Source: Hortaea werneckii (taxonomy: Eukaryota > Ascomycota > Dothideomycetes > Mycosphaerellales > Teratosphaeriaceae). Taken from it: a stretch of DNA of 64,000 bases. Numbering within the stretch: position 1 is the stretch's first letter; the number at the start of each line of letters is the position of its first letter. The stretch is taken from the NCBI GenBank assembly GCA_037044905.1, contig JBAOKB010000094.1:1-64000 (forward strand), in the 5' to 3' direction. The position numbers and the translations under genes were made by a program. Below, piece by piece: positions 30,935 through 42,258 of this stretch. The notes beneath the pieces are model-generated. The model was given only the letters and a program-made list of their open reading frames with translations. It made no database searches and was not told the DNA's origin.

Positions 30935-31545
30935 ATGCCTTCCGACAAAGAACGCATTTACGTCGCATTGTACGCACGAGGCGGGGCGCCCAAAATGCCG
31001 GAACTTGAAGATAAGTGCGTAAACGTAGAGTTTTCAAATGCTCGGGTTCTCAGAAAATCATCTTTAGGTATCACTGGAGTATTATAGTCGGTCCAAAAGT
31101 GGAGACGCCAGGATCGAAAGGCACCATGTTCCATGCTATGGAGAAGATAGCATTGGTGGACGGAAAGGCGCAATCTTCTTGGGAGTTTCAGGAACGAACC
31201 ACATCCATGGAAGCTACCCGGATGATATTAGTCCGCATTCGTGTCGGAAAAGTCGCAAGTATGGAGCGACTGAGCTCAGTCTTGAGATCAACCAAGATTA
31301 AGGCGACAGAGCCCGGCTGGAACTGCGTAGCCTGGGTGAAAGAAGCGCTTGAAGGCCTGAAGGATGACGGGAAGGCCCTTGGCACTTCAAAGATTGACTG
31401 GGTTTCAATCCGAGATACCGCAATGCGTTACGTAGAGCAAAAGAAGTCGCAGCACCGCTTCGACGGCACAGCCAACTCCGAAGAGTTCAACCTTTCGAAA
31501 GTCGCGACATGGGACTGTCTCGAAGGGAAAGAGGTCGTTGCATAG
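30935..31545 (+). CDS. DUF6914-type hypothetical protein
   Basis: Exon 1 at 30935-31014 and exon 2 at 31068-31545, with a 53-bp GT...AG intron (185 aa). Joining restores the typical motif EDKYHWSIIVGPK followed by GTMFHAMEK. Further family-like blocks are WEFQERTTSM, ILVRIRVGKV, NCVAWVKEALEGL and KSQHRFDG. Small single-domain proteins of this type are widespread in ascomycetes and function is unknown. The Cys and His in the WNCVAWV and HWSIIVG blocks recall papain-like or transglutaminase-like folds, but that is speculation. It ends only 50 bp from the stop of the convergent kinase-like gene. Confidence 0.8.
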
Positions 31546-31595
31546 GGAAACAAAGGAGCGGGTCGGGTCAGGGTTTTGGGCGGGAGGAGGTAGAC

Positions 31596-32429
31596 TCAAA
31601 CGAAGCCAAAGTACTTCCGACGCACCGAATCCATTTCCCGGGCATGCGGCAAAGGCTGCAGAAATTTGTCAACTTCTGCCTGCCAAAAGGCATTTTGGGG
31701 GTTGGCATTCCACGCAGTGGCATATTCCCAATACGGTGGCAGCCAACCTGCAGTCTCCCAGTCAATGATGCCAACAACCTTTTCTCCGTCGTAGAGTATA
31801 TTGAAACTACTTAGGTCGCCATGCGTGAAGACCGGCTGGGACCATTTCTGACGGTAAAAGGCGGCTAATTCCTGTAGATCTTCGTAATTTTCGTCTACCA
31901 CGCTCCCAATGTCTTGATGGTCAACTAAAGCTTTGTGGAAGTCGTCGATACCGGCGAAAGGTCCCCATTCTGATTGAGTCGGAAGTCTAGGGTCAAAGAT
32001 GGGACCGCCATCGACATTAGCAACGCCCATTCCTTTCGGTGGCTGCAGCGTTCGGAGTTCTTCGATCATCGGTCTCAACTGCTGGAAGATCCTATCTCTT
32101 GAAGCGTGAGAGAGGGAACTCCACTTGTTCCCCACATTTGCTGCCCTGATCCTCTCCATGACAATGTAGACCCGGCCTTTTCGCTCAAACGCCTGGTACA
32201 CTTTGGGGACTGGAATCGAGGTGTTGCTCCTCACAAATTCCATGGAGTGCGCCTCAGACAATTTGGTTTCGAAGGTCGATTTGATGCAAATCGAGCAGAA
32301 CGATGGAAGCATCAAGACACCGCCTTCCCAGCGGCAGACGCCTCTGAGGTATTTACTCGTCATCGCTCGATAAACAAGCACGACGGCGAGTTTCTTCCAG
32401 CGGGATTCCTTGGCATTGTGGTGGTCCAT
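31596..32429 (-). CDS. APH-family (aminoglycoside phosphotransferase-fold) kinase-like protein
   Basis: A 277-codon frame. The catalytic loop HGDLSSFNIL (H203, D205, N210) and the metal-binding IIDWETAG (Asp at about 221) are intact, as is the Tyr/Trp-rich block PPYWEYATAWN typical of fungal APH-domain proteins. The N-lobe is short: after about residue 60 it reads SEAHSMEFVRSNTSIPVPKVY, which is the usual region, but the first 50 residues match poorly, so the true start may be further in or an N-terminal intron is missed. Fungal members are numerous and substrates are mostly unknown; resistance is not implied. Confidence 0.85.
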   Translation of the reverse strand: MDHHNAKESRWKKLAVVLVYRAMTSKYLRGVCRWEGGVLMLPSFCSICIKSTFETKLSEAHSMEFVRSNTSIPVPKVYQAFERKGRVYIVMERIRAANVGNKWSSLSHASRDRIFQQLRPMIEELRTLQPPKGMGVANVDGGPIFDPRLPTQSEWGPFAGIDDFHKALVDHQDIGSVVDENYEDLQELAAFYRQKWSQPVFTHGDLSSFNILYDGEKVVGIIDWETAGWLPPYWEYATAWNANPQNAFWQAEVDKFLQPLPHAREMDSVRRKYFGFV

Positions 32430-33184
32430 TGCCGCGCCCTGTATAGAACGCAGCCCGGGTGGTGAAGGTCATTCCGGATGTCAACGATGTTTGACGGTGA
32501 AAGGGATTCATGTTTACAACCAGCCGGGGGTTCGTGCTGAGGGCGGTTATGCGGGTCCAAGCTCGGCAGGCAATCACGTGACGTATCTGAAATGCCACAA
32601 AACATAGATAAGAAAGCCTCGTTGACCCGAAAGCGAATAGTGATAACGTTGCATACTACATACATATCCCTGACATTCGATCAAAATGGGCCCACGATTG
32701 CTGTTACTAAGAAGCATGATTTCAACCATTCCATTCCAGACCTCCATCCCCATTCACAACCCTTACTCCTCGCTTGCCTTCCCGGACCCAGAACGACGGC
32801 CGTGAGAGCACACGATCATATTTGCCCTCCTCGTGTGAATGTCGAGAGTATGCAAATTTGTCTTCAGAGCTGAGAGCTTGGTCTTATCGAACCGAGGCGG
32901 AGAAAGATGGAGCCGGTATTGCCTTGAATCTGAGGATTACCAAAGGAAAGGAACAAATGTCTTGGAAGGTAAGCACGAAGAGCCAAATTATAGTTCGGCA
33001 TTAACAAAAGTGTCAAGGCAAGAGAATTCCCCGACCATGTCTAATAACTTGCTACATTGACCAGGCGAGTCAACGGTCTGTCGACGTCTCGCCTTAACCC
33101 TATCCCATCCACAGGTGAACGACGGAAGTCCGTCACATATGTTCAAGGCGGAGGCACATCCACGAAGCCATCCCATAGCGTACT
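32430..33184. other. Intergenic region
   Basis: Lies between the start of the APH gene and the 3' end of NOT2, both on the minus strand. It should hold the APH promoter and NOT2 3' UTR. No ORF with support. Confidence 0.5.
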
Positions 33185-35314
33185 CTAAGCGCCAGCTCCA
33201 ATCTGACCTGCCGGTGCACTGAGGCCAGGGGCGGGTGTCGTCACTCCACTGACCTGCCCTGGACCTGGCAGCCCTGGTGCGGGTGCCGTGACGCCGCCCG
33301 TTCCATTGCTCATTGCGCCTCCGCCGTACGCAGCACCTGCTCGGCCCTCCAACTCCCCATAGTCCAGCACGAACTCTTTTCTTTCCCGTCTCCATTCCAA
33401 AGCATTGAAAAACACGTAGGCGCCCTTCTCTTGACCCGGCCCAAGGCGGACAGGCGGTGCGGCCACAGGAATGCTTTGCGCAAAGTCGTGCAGCGGCAGA
33501 CTTGAGCTTCCACTCGCTGCGCCTGCTGCGCCACCCGCACCGCCTAAATTGTGTGTAGCTGGATTATCCTTCTGCAGCCACTGTCTGAGAAGCTTGTGGT
33601 ACCGCCAATCTCTGCCGGTCAGCTCGATTGAAGCAAGCTCTTGCAGCGTACTTCTTGGGTGAAGATAGAAGATAGCAAACAGGGTCTCGTCACTGAAGCC
33701 TCCCATTCGGCCTTCGAGATTTGGGACGTTGGTAACGACGTAAGCAGGCGGGAGGGAAAATTCAGGGACGACATTACGCTCGGTATAGTCAAAGCTATTG
33801 GTTCCCGCCGCTGCTGATGGGAAGGCAGAAAAGGTAGGATAGAGCGGCTCGGGGGAATCGAGATCCAGACCGAGAAGGCTGAGATCCTGGCCAAGGAAGA
33901 GAGCGTTGCGCATCGTAGATGGGAGAGTGGCGTCGATCTGCGAAGTCTGGCCGATCTCATACAACCGCCTTGCTTCGAAAGCGGCTGCTAAGCCGGCAAG
34001 CCCATACTTTTCGTCGTCCGTCATGTCTGCATAACGCTTCACCGCAGTCGCTGGAGGCTGAGAGGCAGTGTTTTGTTGTGGGAGCTGCGGGGTTGACTGA
34101 GGAAGCTGCGGCGGTCCTATCGGTGTCTGTTGTTGCGATTGCGGTGCCTGGAAGGCGGCATTCGAAGCTTCTCGGATTGGCAACTGGGTCTGCTGAGCGG
34201 TCGATGACTGGGATGCGCCTGGCGACGTGACTGCGCTGGCGAGGTTGGAAGTGTCGCCATTCAATTGTCCTGGCCCTGATAGAGGTGGGAATTCGTCACC
34301 GCCACCGCCACTTCTCGCGTCCTGGTCCGCGGGCTGTTGTGATCGTCCAGCATCGAGGCCTTGGTCTAGACTTTGCTGTGATGGTGCTGCTGAAGGAGCT
34401 CGTTGCTGGTGCTGCGCTGCTTGCTGGGCTGCAGCCTGTTGTTGCTGCTGCTGCTGTTGCTGCTGCTGATGTTGGGCGGAGGTCTGTCGTATGGATGCGC
34501 TATTCCAGCTTGCGGCGGCGGAGGGTGCTGCTTGTCGCGGGCCTCCAGAGAGGGTTGGAAAGTCACTAATTGATCGTACGTTAGCCAGCATGTCCGAAAT
34601 TATGCGACGACCAGCAATGCGAGGAACGCAATCGGATTCATGTGTCGGCGTGAGGTAAACGGAGCCTCCGCCATTGTGATCCAGTGGCAATCGCAAGCTC
34701 ATTGCTCAAAGAAGCAAGCACGTTTGTGTCACGTGCAGCGGCTGCTTTCCTTCACCAGGAGAGGGGTGCAAGTCGCTCACCTCATATCGAGACCGTTCTG
34801 TCCGCCGCCACCCATGACCTGCGCAAAACCACTCAGCTGACCCGGTCTGCCCATTCCAGCGCCGCCACCACCGGCTTGCCCGACTCCTCCAAATCCTGTG
34901 CCACCGCCTACACCGCTCCACCCGCCCAGTGCTGTCGCGTTGCCCATGCCGCCCTTATTGGCATTCTGCAGGCGGGGGCCGGTAGCAGGCCCTTGTCGCT
35001 GTTGTTGCTGGGTTGGGTAGGAGTTCATGTTCATCGATCGGAGGGGGTTGTTGTTGGGATTTCCAGCGCCTGCAGGAGGAAGGGTGGGGTTAGTGTACAG
35101 TTTCAGCGAGCCGTCGTCTGACCAGATGGAAGAGGAGAAGCGCTGCCAGTGTTTGCTTCGCCTGCGAGCGTGTCGGCGGGGCGCCATGGCGTTCCACCGC
35201 TCAGCGTCTTTTGGTTGCCCAAGGCATACACGGGATGGCACAGGACGACACAGCAAAGTGGGCCTCGATTGAGAAGAAGGGGATATGGAGATGGTGCCTA
35301 CCTGAACGGTTCAT
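33185..35314 (-). CDS. CCR4-NOT complex subunit NOT2 (CNOT2 orthologue)
   Basis: Exons 35314-35302 (13 nt, encoding MNRS and one base), 35069-34781 and 34565-33185 give 560 aa. Phases agree: the junctions read MNRSGAGNPNNNPLRS and GLDMSDFPTLSGG, both characteristic of fungal NOT2. The middle is Gln/Pro/Ser-rich with a (Gln) run from a CAG/CAA repeat (34441-34473). The C-terminal NOT box spans about residues 400-510 (FSDETLFAIFYLHPRST, LTGRDWRYHKLLRQW, GAYVFFNALEWRRERKEF). NOT2 binds NOT1 and NOT3/5 in the deadenylase complex that shortens mRNA poly(A) tails and affects transcription. A Gly/Pro-rich tail after the NOT box is unusually long. Confidence 0.93.
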
Positions 35315-35990
35315 CTTGCCTCCCAACCGCGACTTCCTTTTCCGCCGAGAGCTCGATAAAGCAGGTGCCCTTCACCAGGCATGCGCCGGCCTGTCGCCGG
35401 GTCGGGTTGCGCCTTCTCCGTGGGGCCGTCTTCAACTACGATGGGAGATGGGAGGTGCGACTGGCGGGGTGCGGTCAATAGTAGGGTCCAGGTGTTGTTA
35501 GAGGCGCAATGTACTGTGCGCGAGACGAGGCAATAGGCCGAGGGATGTCCTAGATTCCAGGCCGCTCGATCAAGTCCTTGCGTAAGTATGGTACTAGGTA
35601 GGTACAGTCTTACACTCCACGTCCGATGCCTGAGCCCGCGAAGCTGCAGCCCAGGTGTCGGAGGTGAAGCTGACACTCTCCGGGGCAGCCTTGGCGCGTT
35701 CGGCCCGGGAGCAGATCTGACGGCTCGCGCCGGGCTCCGGGGATCCGAAAGCGATTCTGACGTCGGTGACCAAGGCACGTGACGGCGAGATTTCTCCCAT
35801 GCGAATAAACCATAGCAGTGACAGAGAAGCACTACTTGCCCTACAATGCGCCGATGTACATTCAAACGATAGACATAAACACTGCAAGCGCTCGAACGCA
35901 AGCAAAAGCTGACCATACCACCCATCCATCCACTCCATCATCCCTTCTACCCCATCCCCGTCCCCGCCGTCGACCAAACAATACAGTCCA
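35315..35990. other. Intergenic region upstream of NOT2
   Basis: GC-rich sequence between NOT2's start and the stop of the Cue1-like gene, both on the minus strand. It should contain the NOT2 promoter. No recognised gene. Confidence 0.5.
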
Positions 35991-36590
35991 TTAAGCAGAT
36001 CCGCCCTGTGCCTCCTTCTCTTCCATCTTCCTCCGTGCCGCGAGCACCATCTCCTCCCTCCTCCGCTTCAACCCTTCCGCTCGCGCATTCTTGTCACTGC
36101 TCCACCCCGCACCCTTTTGCGCCTGCTGCTGCTGCTCCTCGCTCGGCACAGCCTCCTTCCCCTTCCCGCCTACTCTCCCTTGCAAGTTGTACCTCGTGAT
36201 CAGATCCTGCTGGTTCAATCCCGGCGCGGGCTTATTCTGCGCACTCACGCCCACTGCCGGCGCTTGCTGAGAAGCGCTTGGGAGATTCTGCGGCTGGAAG
36301 CTCGGCGGCGGGCTGTCCAGAGATCTCCCAGCGAGCACCCTCTCAATCGTCGCCTGCACGTTCTGTCCGTTCCGCTGTAAGTCCCATGCGATAGTTCGTC
36401 GGTCGAGCTGCGGGAACATGGCGGCGACCTGTTCCACTTTGGCGACATCTACCGGTCTCACCCGCTGGGGTCGGGATTCTGAAGCGGACTCATTGGGTTT
36501 GGAGAGGTACCAGCGGATCGCAAGGAAGCCGACGACGGCTACAGCAAGGATCTGGGGGATGTTGACTGTCGAGTGGCCGGCGTCTGCCAT
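35991..36590 (-). CDS. Cue1-like CUE-domain protein of ER-associated degradation
   Basis: A single-exon, 199-aa protein. One N-terminal membrane helix (about 11-28: ILAVAVVGFLAIRWYL), a CUE domain (about 50-90) with the diagnostic MFPQL motif and a C-terminal LL-like ERVLAG, then a disordered stretch and a basic C-terminal helix (AEGLKRRREEMVLAARRKMEEKE). This layout matches Cue1, which tethers the ubiquitin-conjugating enzyme Ubc7 to the ER membrane and activates it through the C-terminal helix. The acceptor role is known from yeast; here it is inferred from order and topology. Confidence 0.85.
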   Translation of the reverse strand: MADAGHSTVNIPQILAVAVVGFLAIRWYLSKPNESASESRPQRVRPVDVAKVEQVAAMFPQLDRRTIAWDLQRNGQNVQATIERVLAGRSLDSPPPSFQPQNLPSASQQAPAVGVSAQNKPAPGLNQQDLITRYNLQGRVGGKGKEAVPSEEQQQQAQKGAGWSSDKNARAEGLKRRREEMVLAARRKMEEKEAQGGSA

Positions 36591-37437
36591 GATTCGCAGG
36601 AGGCTTGTATGAATGGTCTCCTAGGTACGGCTGCCTTGGATGCGGTGCGAGTAGGAGAAGTCGGGCGTTGATCGCGACGTATCGCTAGGAAACGCACGGT
36701 GGGATTTCAGGCCTGTTCGACGAAGAGAGGAAGGGTAGGAGTATAGGGTGAACCTTGGTTGGTCGTTTGGTGTCCTTCGAATGTGGAACTTCGAACAATC
36801 ATGCTTTAGTCATGTAGGCCACATCGGTGTTTCGCGCTATCTCCGGGCCGAGGTGATCAAGCCCAAATGTAGAACAAAGATACCCCTCTGACATCTCTTT
36901 GAGAATGGCAATGCCATCAAATATTGAACAGGAAATCGCCTGCAGACCTTTCAGGTATTCGTGAATATGCATTCAGCACCACGCATTCCTTTCGGTACGC
37001 CCGACAGGCCAATGCATCAATGCGGCTAAGTGACACGCTTGCCAGAATGCCAATCTGGCTGTGCCCAACGACATATTTGCAATAATATATCTCTACGTCT
37101 TGTAAATTGGTCTTGCCACTGGTCTGATTCATCATATCCGTTTTCACCATGCCAACGGTAATCAGAGACACCAAATTGAATTCTGCACAATGACTCCATT
37201 GAGACAATGTGAAGACGGCTGAGAGGGAGCGTTTCAACAACAACACTGGACGATTCATTTTGCGTGCAGGCAAGCCATTGCAACATGAACAGCGGGAGGC
37301 CGCTTCCACCTTGGGAGTTCACGGCTTCTTCACTGGAAAAGACATAATGAAGCGCCAACGCGAGCATCGTGCTGAATTCTGACATGTCATACCCTGATAC
37401 TTATATCATCGCTAACCAACACAAGCCTCAAAACACC
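36591..37437. other. Intergenic region
   Basis: Between the Cue1-like start and the RpiB stop, both on the minus strand. Overlapping minus-strand ORFs at 36917-37385 have no domain or phase support. Nothing else seen. Confidence 0.5.
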
Positions 37438-37926
37438 CTATGCAAAGTTCTTCTTCTCGTACTCCATAATAGCATCCACCTTGGCAGCACTTGCGCTCTT
37501 AGGGTCGAACTTGTAGCCGATCCACTCCTTCGCCAGACGTCTCGCGAGCTCGAGTCCGATGACACGCTCACCCATACACAGCACCTGCGCGTCGTTGCTC
37601 ATGATGGACCGTTCGACGCTGAAGCTGTCGTGGGCGGTCACGGCGCGGACGCCAGGGACCTTGTTGGCGGAGATGGCTACGCCGAGGCCAGTGCCGCAGA
37701 TGAGCAGGGCGCGGTCGGCGTCGCCCTTCGCGACCATCTTGGCGGCTTCGTCGGCCGGGTGCGCGTAGGCGGTCTTGTCGCTCTTCTCATGCACGCCGAC
37801 GTCGATGACCTTGGCTACTCGCGGGTCGGCCTCAAGGTCGGCCTTGATCTGGGCGCGGTAGCCGACGCCGGCGTCATCGCCGCCCATGGCGATGCGGAGA
37901 CCGCCTGCTCCTCCGTTGGCTGTCAT
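37438..37926 (-). CDS. RpiB/LacAB-type sugar-phosphate isomerase
   Basis: 162 aa, single exon, about the normal length of the family (145-165). The N-terminus [22 protein letters not shown] carries the substrate-loop Asp pair and the [10 protein letters not shown] block follows. [23 protein letters not shown] holds the conserved Cys that acts as base in RpiB, and [15 protein letters not shown] follows as expected. RpiB-type enzymes interconvert ribose-5-P and ribulose-5-P or related 4-6-carbon sugar phosphates; fungal versions may prefer erythrulose or galactose derivatives. There is no targeting signal, so it is probably cytosolic. The ATG lies only 15 nt after the stop of an 88-codon ORF on the same strand. 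Confidence 0.93.
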   Translation of the reverse strand: MTANGGAGGLRIAMGGDDAGVGYRAQIKADLEADPRVAKVIDVGVHEKSDKTAYAHPADEAAKMVAKGDADRALLICGTGLGVAISANKVPGVRAVTAHDSFSVERSIMSNDAQVLCMGERVIGLELARRLAKEWIGYKFDPKSASAAKVDAIMEYEKKNFA

Positions 37927-37941
37927 TGTTGATGTCGTGGA

Positions 37942-38208
37942 TTAAAGCTGGCTGGTATCGAAACCCTCGGTTGCTTTCGACTGCTGGATCACTTCACCTT
38001 CTGTGATGTGAAGCTCGTCGGTCCCGTTGTTCTCGTACGTCACCGGATTCGAGGTGACAGTGGTACTCTGGTGATGCTGGTGCGGTTGTTCCTCGTCGAT
38101 ACGTTTCGTTTCACCGTTCTTATGATCAACGACTATTTCGTGGAAGGACTTGGAATCAATGTCGAAACTGGAGGAAATCTGGACCTTCCTCTCCGACGGC
38201 GGTGACAT
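37942..38208 (-). CDS. Small hypothetical protein directly upstream of the RpiB gene
   Basis: 88 codons with an ATG at 38208 and TAA at 37944-37942. The protein is hydrophilic, acidic and disordered, with a His/Gln patch (EEQPHQHHQSTTVT) and no hydrophobic core. It is separated from the downstream RpiB start by only 15 nt, far too little for independent fungal UTRs. It could be a small protein on a bicistronic mRNA, a long upstream ORF that limits RpiB translation, or a chance frame. The sober composition and ATG-to-stop integrity argue mildly for a real peptide. Confidence 0.5.
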   Translation of the reverse strand: MSPPSERKVQISSSFDIDSKSFHEIVVDHKNGETKRIDEEQPHQHHQSTTVTSNPVTYENNGTDELHITEGEVIQQSKATEGFDTSQL

Positions 38209-40331
38209 CTTGACGGCTTTGCTCGACAGGGCAAGTCCTCGTGGCCCAACAGGTCCCCCTCAGTGGCGGCTGAAGTCATCCCGCAGTCAAGGCTGAATTC
38301 GGGATTGCCTGGAAGAGTAGGCCGCGTGGGGTCTGGAGAGCTTGGGGAGAGTGGGACACTTCAGCTGATTCGGCAGACTTGCCCGTTTAACCGCCTTCTT
38401 TGCCGGCTCAACAATGATCCACCTTGGTGTAGAGATGACAACGCAGCGTTTCTATATACATAGTATGCATACTAAGTGATTTCGATGTGGTCATCAAAAG
38501 ACGCAATAAGTTGGACACGTCGACGTGTCAACGTTCTCAAACCGGCTCGACTGGTGTCGTACATCCTAAATCCCACACCATAGCTTGAGATACACAATTA
38601 AGAGCGAGTGAAGAGGTAAAATCCGCTTATTATTCGTACGAAATCGATCGGACAAGTTCTCCTTTGCGTACGCGAGCAGTGTCTAATCCTGCGATAGCCT
38701 AGCATTTTCAATGCTCCCTAAAGAACAGAAGCTATCACAACAGCTGCTCAATTGACTTTGCATCCTATATTGAGCAAACATCAACCCTCTTGCATTGCCT
38801 GCGCACTTGCTGGACCCATATATCATCCAGCATTGGGATCTTTAAATGGCAGTCATCCCGCTCACGCACTTAGCCCTTTGACTAGATCGTGATAGGAATG
38901 CTTGTGCAATCAAAGTTCCCAGCACCTATTTGTCATTCTAGTCAATGTCTTTCAACAAGTCAAAGGGCTCCACAAGCGAATCCTACCGCATCGCATGCAC
39001 TTGTATGGCAAGATCTGGCATCACAGGACTGTTCCAGATCAATTTAATTTCTTCCATCAACTTGGCCGGTGCTTAAGCTATTTCTTCTACATGCTCAATA
39101 GACCACGGTAGATGTTTTCGTGTGGCTTGCGAGCGTAGTACCTGCCTCCAAACAGGTCCATGGGTGCCTTTCGGTGGACGGTATAACCATGGTCTCCGCC
39201 GGTCTTGTCGTAGGTTTTGAATGAGTATTGTCGGCGCTTTAGTGAAGTCCAGGCTCTGTAGGTTGTCAAAAACGTGGCAGCGCAAAGCCCAGACGTCGAA
39301 AGAGCCTCCAAAGTCCAGAGTTCCAGCTCGACAGGAAAGTTCATTATAGACTTGGTTGAAGACGAGAAGGACACGATGATGGCTGAGGCCGGAATACAGT
39401 GGCGATGAGTGTAGCAGCGTCCAGCGCGGAGGAAGGTAAGATGTGTGATAGATGAGATTTGTTCACCATGAATCGAGCGCGACTCATATTGATGCTTCTC
39501 AATGTTTACCAGGTCCGGAGCCTGTGTTTCTAAACACATTAGTTTGAAGACAGCTCTGTTGAATTACCATGCGGCTGTAAGTTTGGTAAAGATCGCAAAA
39601 TCTAAGACCTTGTGCCTAGAAACAGCGATTTCGAACCGATCCTCGAGTGAATGGAGGATGAGGCGATTTGAATCAAGGCGTAAGGGCAACGCAAAACTAC
39701 TCAATGCATCGGGACAGGCAATACTGCTTGCGGTTTCCCTGTTGCTGAGAAGTGTGCTGCAAATTGGCATTCTGAGGAGAGGGATCTTGTCTTGAGAGGT
39801 AACGCTAAATGGCCATGATGTTCATTGACAGCGACCAACGTGGAACTTGGAGACTCGAATTGTGTTCAGAGACAGCAAGGTACATCGACTTCTGGTCGGG
39901 CCGCTTGATGGTTTTACGATTCTTTTCTAGCCAGATGCTTTGGGTGCAGATGATTCGAAGCCATTTAGTAGCGATGAATGTTGATGTATGCAATGATTTA
40001 CGGGCTCTGGATGATCTGGGGATGATCTGGAGTCATCATACAGATATTTGGCGGATGAAGTCGAGAGGAGTTGGGATAGTTAGAGGAGGAAGCTGCAAGT
40101 TGGAAGCCGACGGGAGCCCTGAGAGTCGGATGCTGTTGCCTCAGGCTTCAATCGTACGTCAAGCTCGGCGGTTCAGTCGGATCTACGTCGGGCAGCTCGA
40201 CCACGTCCAGTCGCCAGCTGCTTCACGGCTGTAAGGCAAGGCACCTATACGCTGTCGCGAGCAGTTGTCGGCGCTCAGAGTGGAATAAGCAGCCACAACA
40301 CACACATTCAATTCACAACAGCACTGGCATC
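38209..40331. other. Intergenic region, 2.1 kb
   Basis: Normal composition. One minus-strand frame at 39087-39539 (from an internal ATG it would read MNFPVELELWTLEAL...) is mildly protein-like but has no recognised family. The 3' part must hold the V-ATPase subunit e promoter. No repeats noticed. Confidence 0.5.
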
Positions 40332-40801
40332 ATGGCGAACGGGTAAGTCCAATTCGCCCTGCGCTCCAACAAAGCATCTACTGACCCGCGGATGCGCCGC
40401 ACAGCTGGAGCCTCATCATCTCCATCATCTTCATCGCCGTCTTCAGCGTGGCAGCCTGGTTCCTCTCTCCCAAAGGCGACACCCAAACCGTATGGCGATC
40501 GACTCTGATATTAAGCGCATGGAGCTGTTGGTTGATGTGGGGTACGTATCTTCCCCTTATGGTTCAGCATCAAGGGAGTGCAGTGGGAAGGGACGGCACG
40601 CGCTCTGGTCCTATGGGCAAATGCAGACGGAGGCACTCCCTTTGAGATGCGGAACCGGTTACAGGTATTGGAACATCTGAGCTGACAATAAATACAGCCA
40701 TCACCTTCTTAGCCCAATGGCACCCCCTCATCGTGCCTGAGCGAGGCGACCTGCGCCCGGAATATAACAACGGCCCAGTCAAGAGTGGCAGAATGTTTTA
40801 A
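40332..40801 (+). CDS. V-type proton ATPase subunit e (Vma9)
   Basis: Three exons, 40332-40342 (only 11 nt), 40405-40541 and 40698-40801, giving 83 aa. Spliced protein begins MANGWSLIISIIFIAVF and continues AAWFLSPKGDTQTVWRS, the diagnostic block of subunit e, then a second membrane helix (TLILSAWSCWLMWAITFLAQ) and a short tail with LRPEYNNG. This small two-helix protein is part of the membrane V0 sector of the vacuolar proton pump. It is too split for simple ORF finding. It converges with ARV1, whose stop is 219 bp away. Confidence 0.92.
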
Positions 40802-41020
40802 TAAATACCAAGTTGGGAATATGAGAGCATCGGCATGGAGTTCAGGCGCTAGGCATGGATTGTAAATTATAGGATGGGAGCTGCATCGGTCTTCCAGAGT
40901 TCGGCGGGACACGTGCAATGGACTGTATCTGGGATTTTCTACCAAAGTATCAACACGAGCGGCATACAAAGGTCACGAGGCTAGGCCCTTCCTATCTCGT
41001 TTGCGAGACCATTGCCCTCA

Positions 41021-42258
41021 TCATCCAAACCCCAAAGCGCCAGTGAGCCGTCTCCAGACTTCAATCAGATCGCCCGTTTCCACTACCCCGGCAGCAGCGA
41101 CTCCGCCGCCTATGCCTACCGCTCTCAGGATCATCTGTACATTTCAAATTAGCTCTTGTATCCAACAGGATGGGGGGTAGTGTCTGAACTCACCCAGCCC
41201 ACAGCAGCCCTACCCACAGCGCCAACGCCACAAAGCACAGCTGCTCTCATGTAGCCACATCCTAGCAGGATTTCCAACGCAGCTACATTGTTGATGATGA
41301 CCGCCCAACTCACGGCACTAGCGGAAGAAGGTAAGTCGTACTGCCACACGAGTAGCAGCAGCGGGAAGAGTTTGGTGAAAGAGCTCAGCAATAGTGCTGT
41401 GCTGATCAAGGCTGGGTGAGGGTAATAAGGCACTAGACTTCGTGTCCAGTCAGGTAGACGAAGGCCGAGAAGCGTGCGGATCGGGAGGTGGAAGCTGACT
41501 GTCTCCGCTGCGCAGAGGAAGAGGAAGAAAAGATATTGCAGTAAGATGGGTTGTTGAGCCAGTACATTGACACTGCCGGTTTCATGTCCGCTGGTCGAGT
41601 TCGCGGTGTTAGATGGGTTGGACGATGGGAAGGGAGGAAGTGGCGGCGGCGGTGAAAGTAAGCTTGGTGAAGAGGATGGCGTGGCTTTCTCGATGCGGGC
41701 CCACGTTAGGTATACATCGAAGAGTAGCAGTAAAGTGGCAAAGCGGAGGATGGATGGCTATATTATGGTCAGTCCTTAATGGCCCTAGCAATGCCCGCAC
41801 GACTGGTGGCCGGACATTCGGCCCGAGTCATGAGGTTCGAGACCACGGAGAGGCAGTTGGACATACGTCAAAGCGGTTATCTTCGCGACCCAGGTAATTG
41901 AACAGGAGATGTCTGTAGACCTACCTGCCCGTCAGCGGGGCTTCTTGTAACTTGTATCATACCAAATGACACCATCCTATTGATATGCCTATCTGTCGTT
42001 CAGAGCCTGAACCATGTTTGCATGCTCAAGACACGATCACCAATGCTATAGAATGTAATTACAACCTACCTGAGGCCTAATAAGCACTAGATCCAGAAAG
42101 AGCACCACAAAATCATGCTCGACATATTTATCGGCGAAGCCTTTACAGTTCGGACATTGCGTCAACCGGACGCCCTTCCCGAGCGCTTTGTCGTCTGCTT
42201 TAGAATAGGTCGTGTACAGCTGCGGGACAGGGTAGGTGCACTGGATGCAAATTGGCAT
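41021..42258 (-). CDS. Arv1 lipid-homeostasis protein of the ER
   Basis: Four exons: 42258-42070, 41920-41867, 41757-41194 and 41134-41021, all in phase (306 aa). The Arv1 homology domain is complete: zinc-binding CIQC (residues 4-7) and CPNC (about 35-38), then the block FADKYVEHDFVVLFLDLVLIRPQ running over the first intron into VYRHLLFNYLGRED. Several membrane helices follow (ILRFATLLLLFDVYL; PILLQYLFFLFLCAAETVSF; ALISTALLLSSF; VIINNVAALEIL), ending in a Gly/Ala-rich last exon. Arv1 is involved in sterol and sphingolipid distribution and GPI-anchor handling at the ER. Splicing was chosen by family continuity. Confidence 0.93.

Noticed and set aside
34227..34569. Cys/Ala-rich ORFs opposite the NOT2 poly-Gln tract
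   Set aside because: Translation of a CAG repeat on the other strand.
39087..39539. 150-codon minus-strand ORF in the 2.1-kb gap
   Set aside because: Slightly protein-like but unsupported: no family, splice sites or promoter. Left as a note in the intergenic entry.
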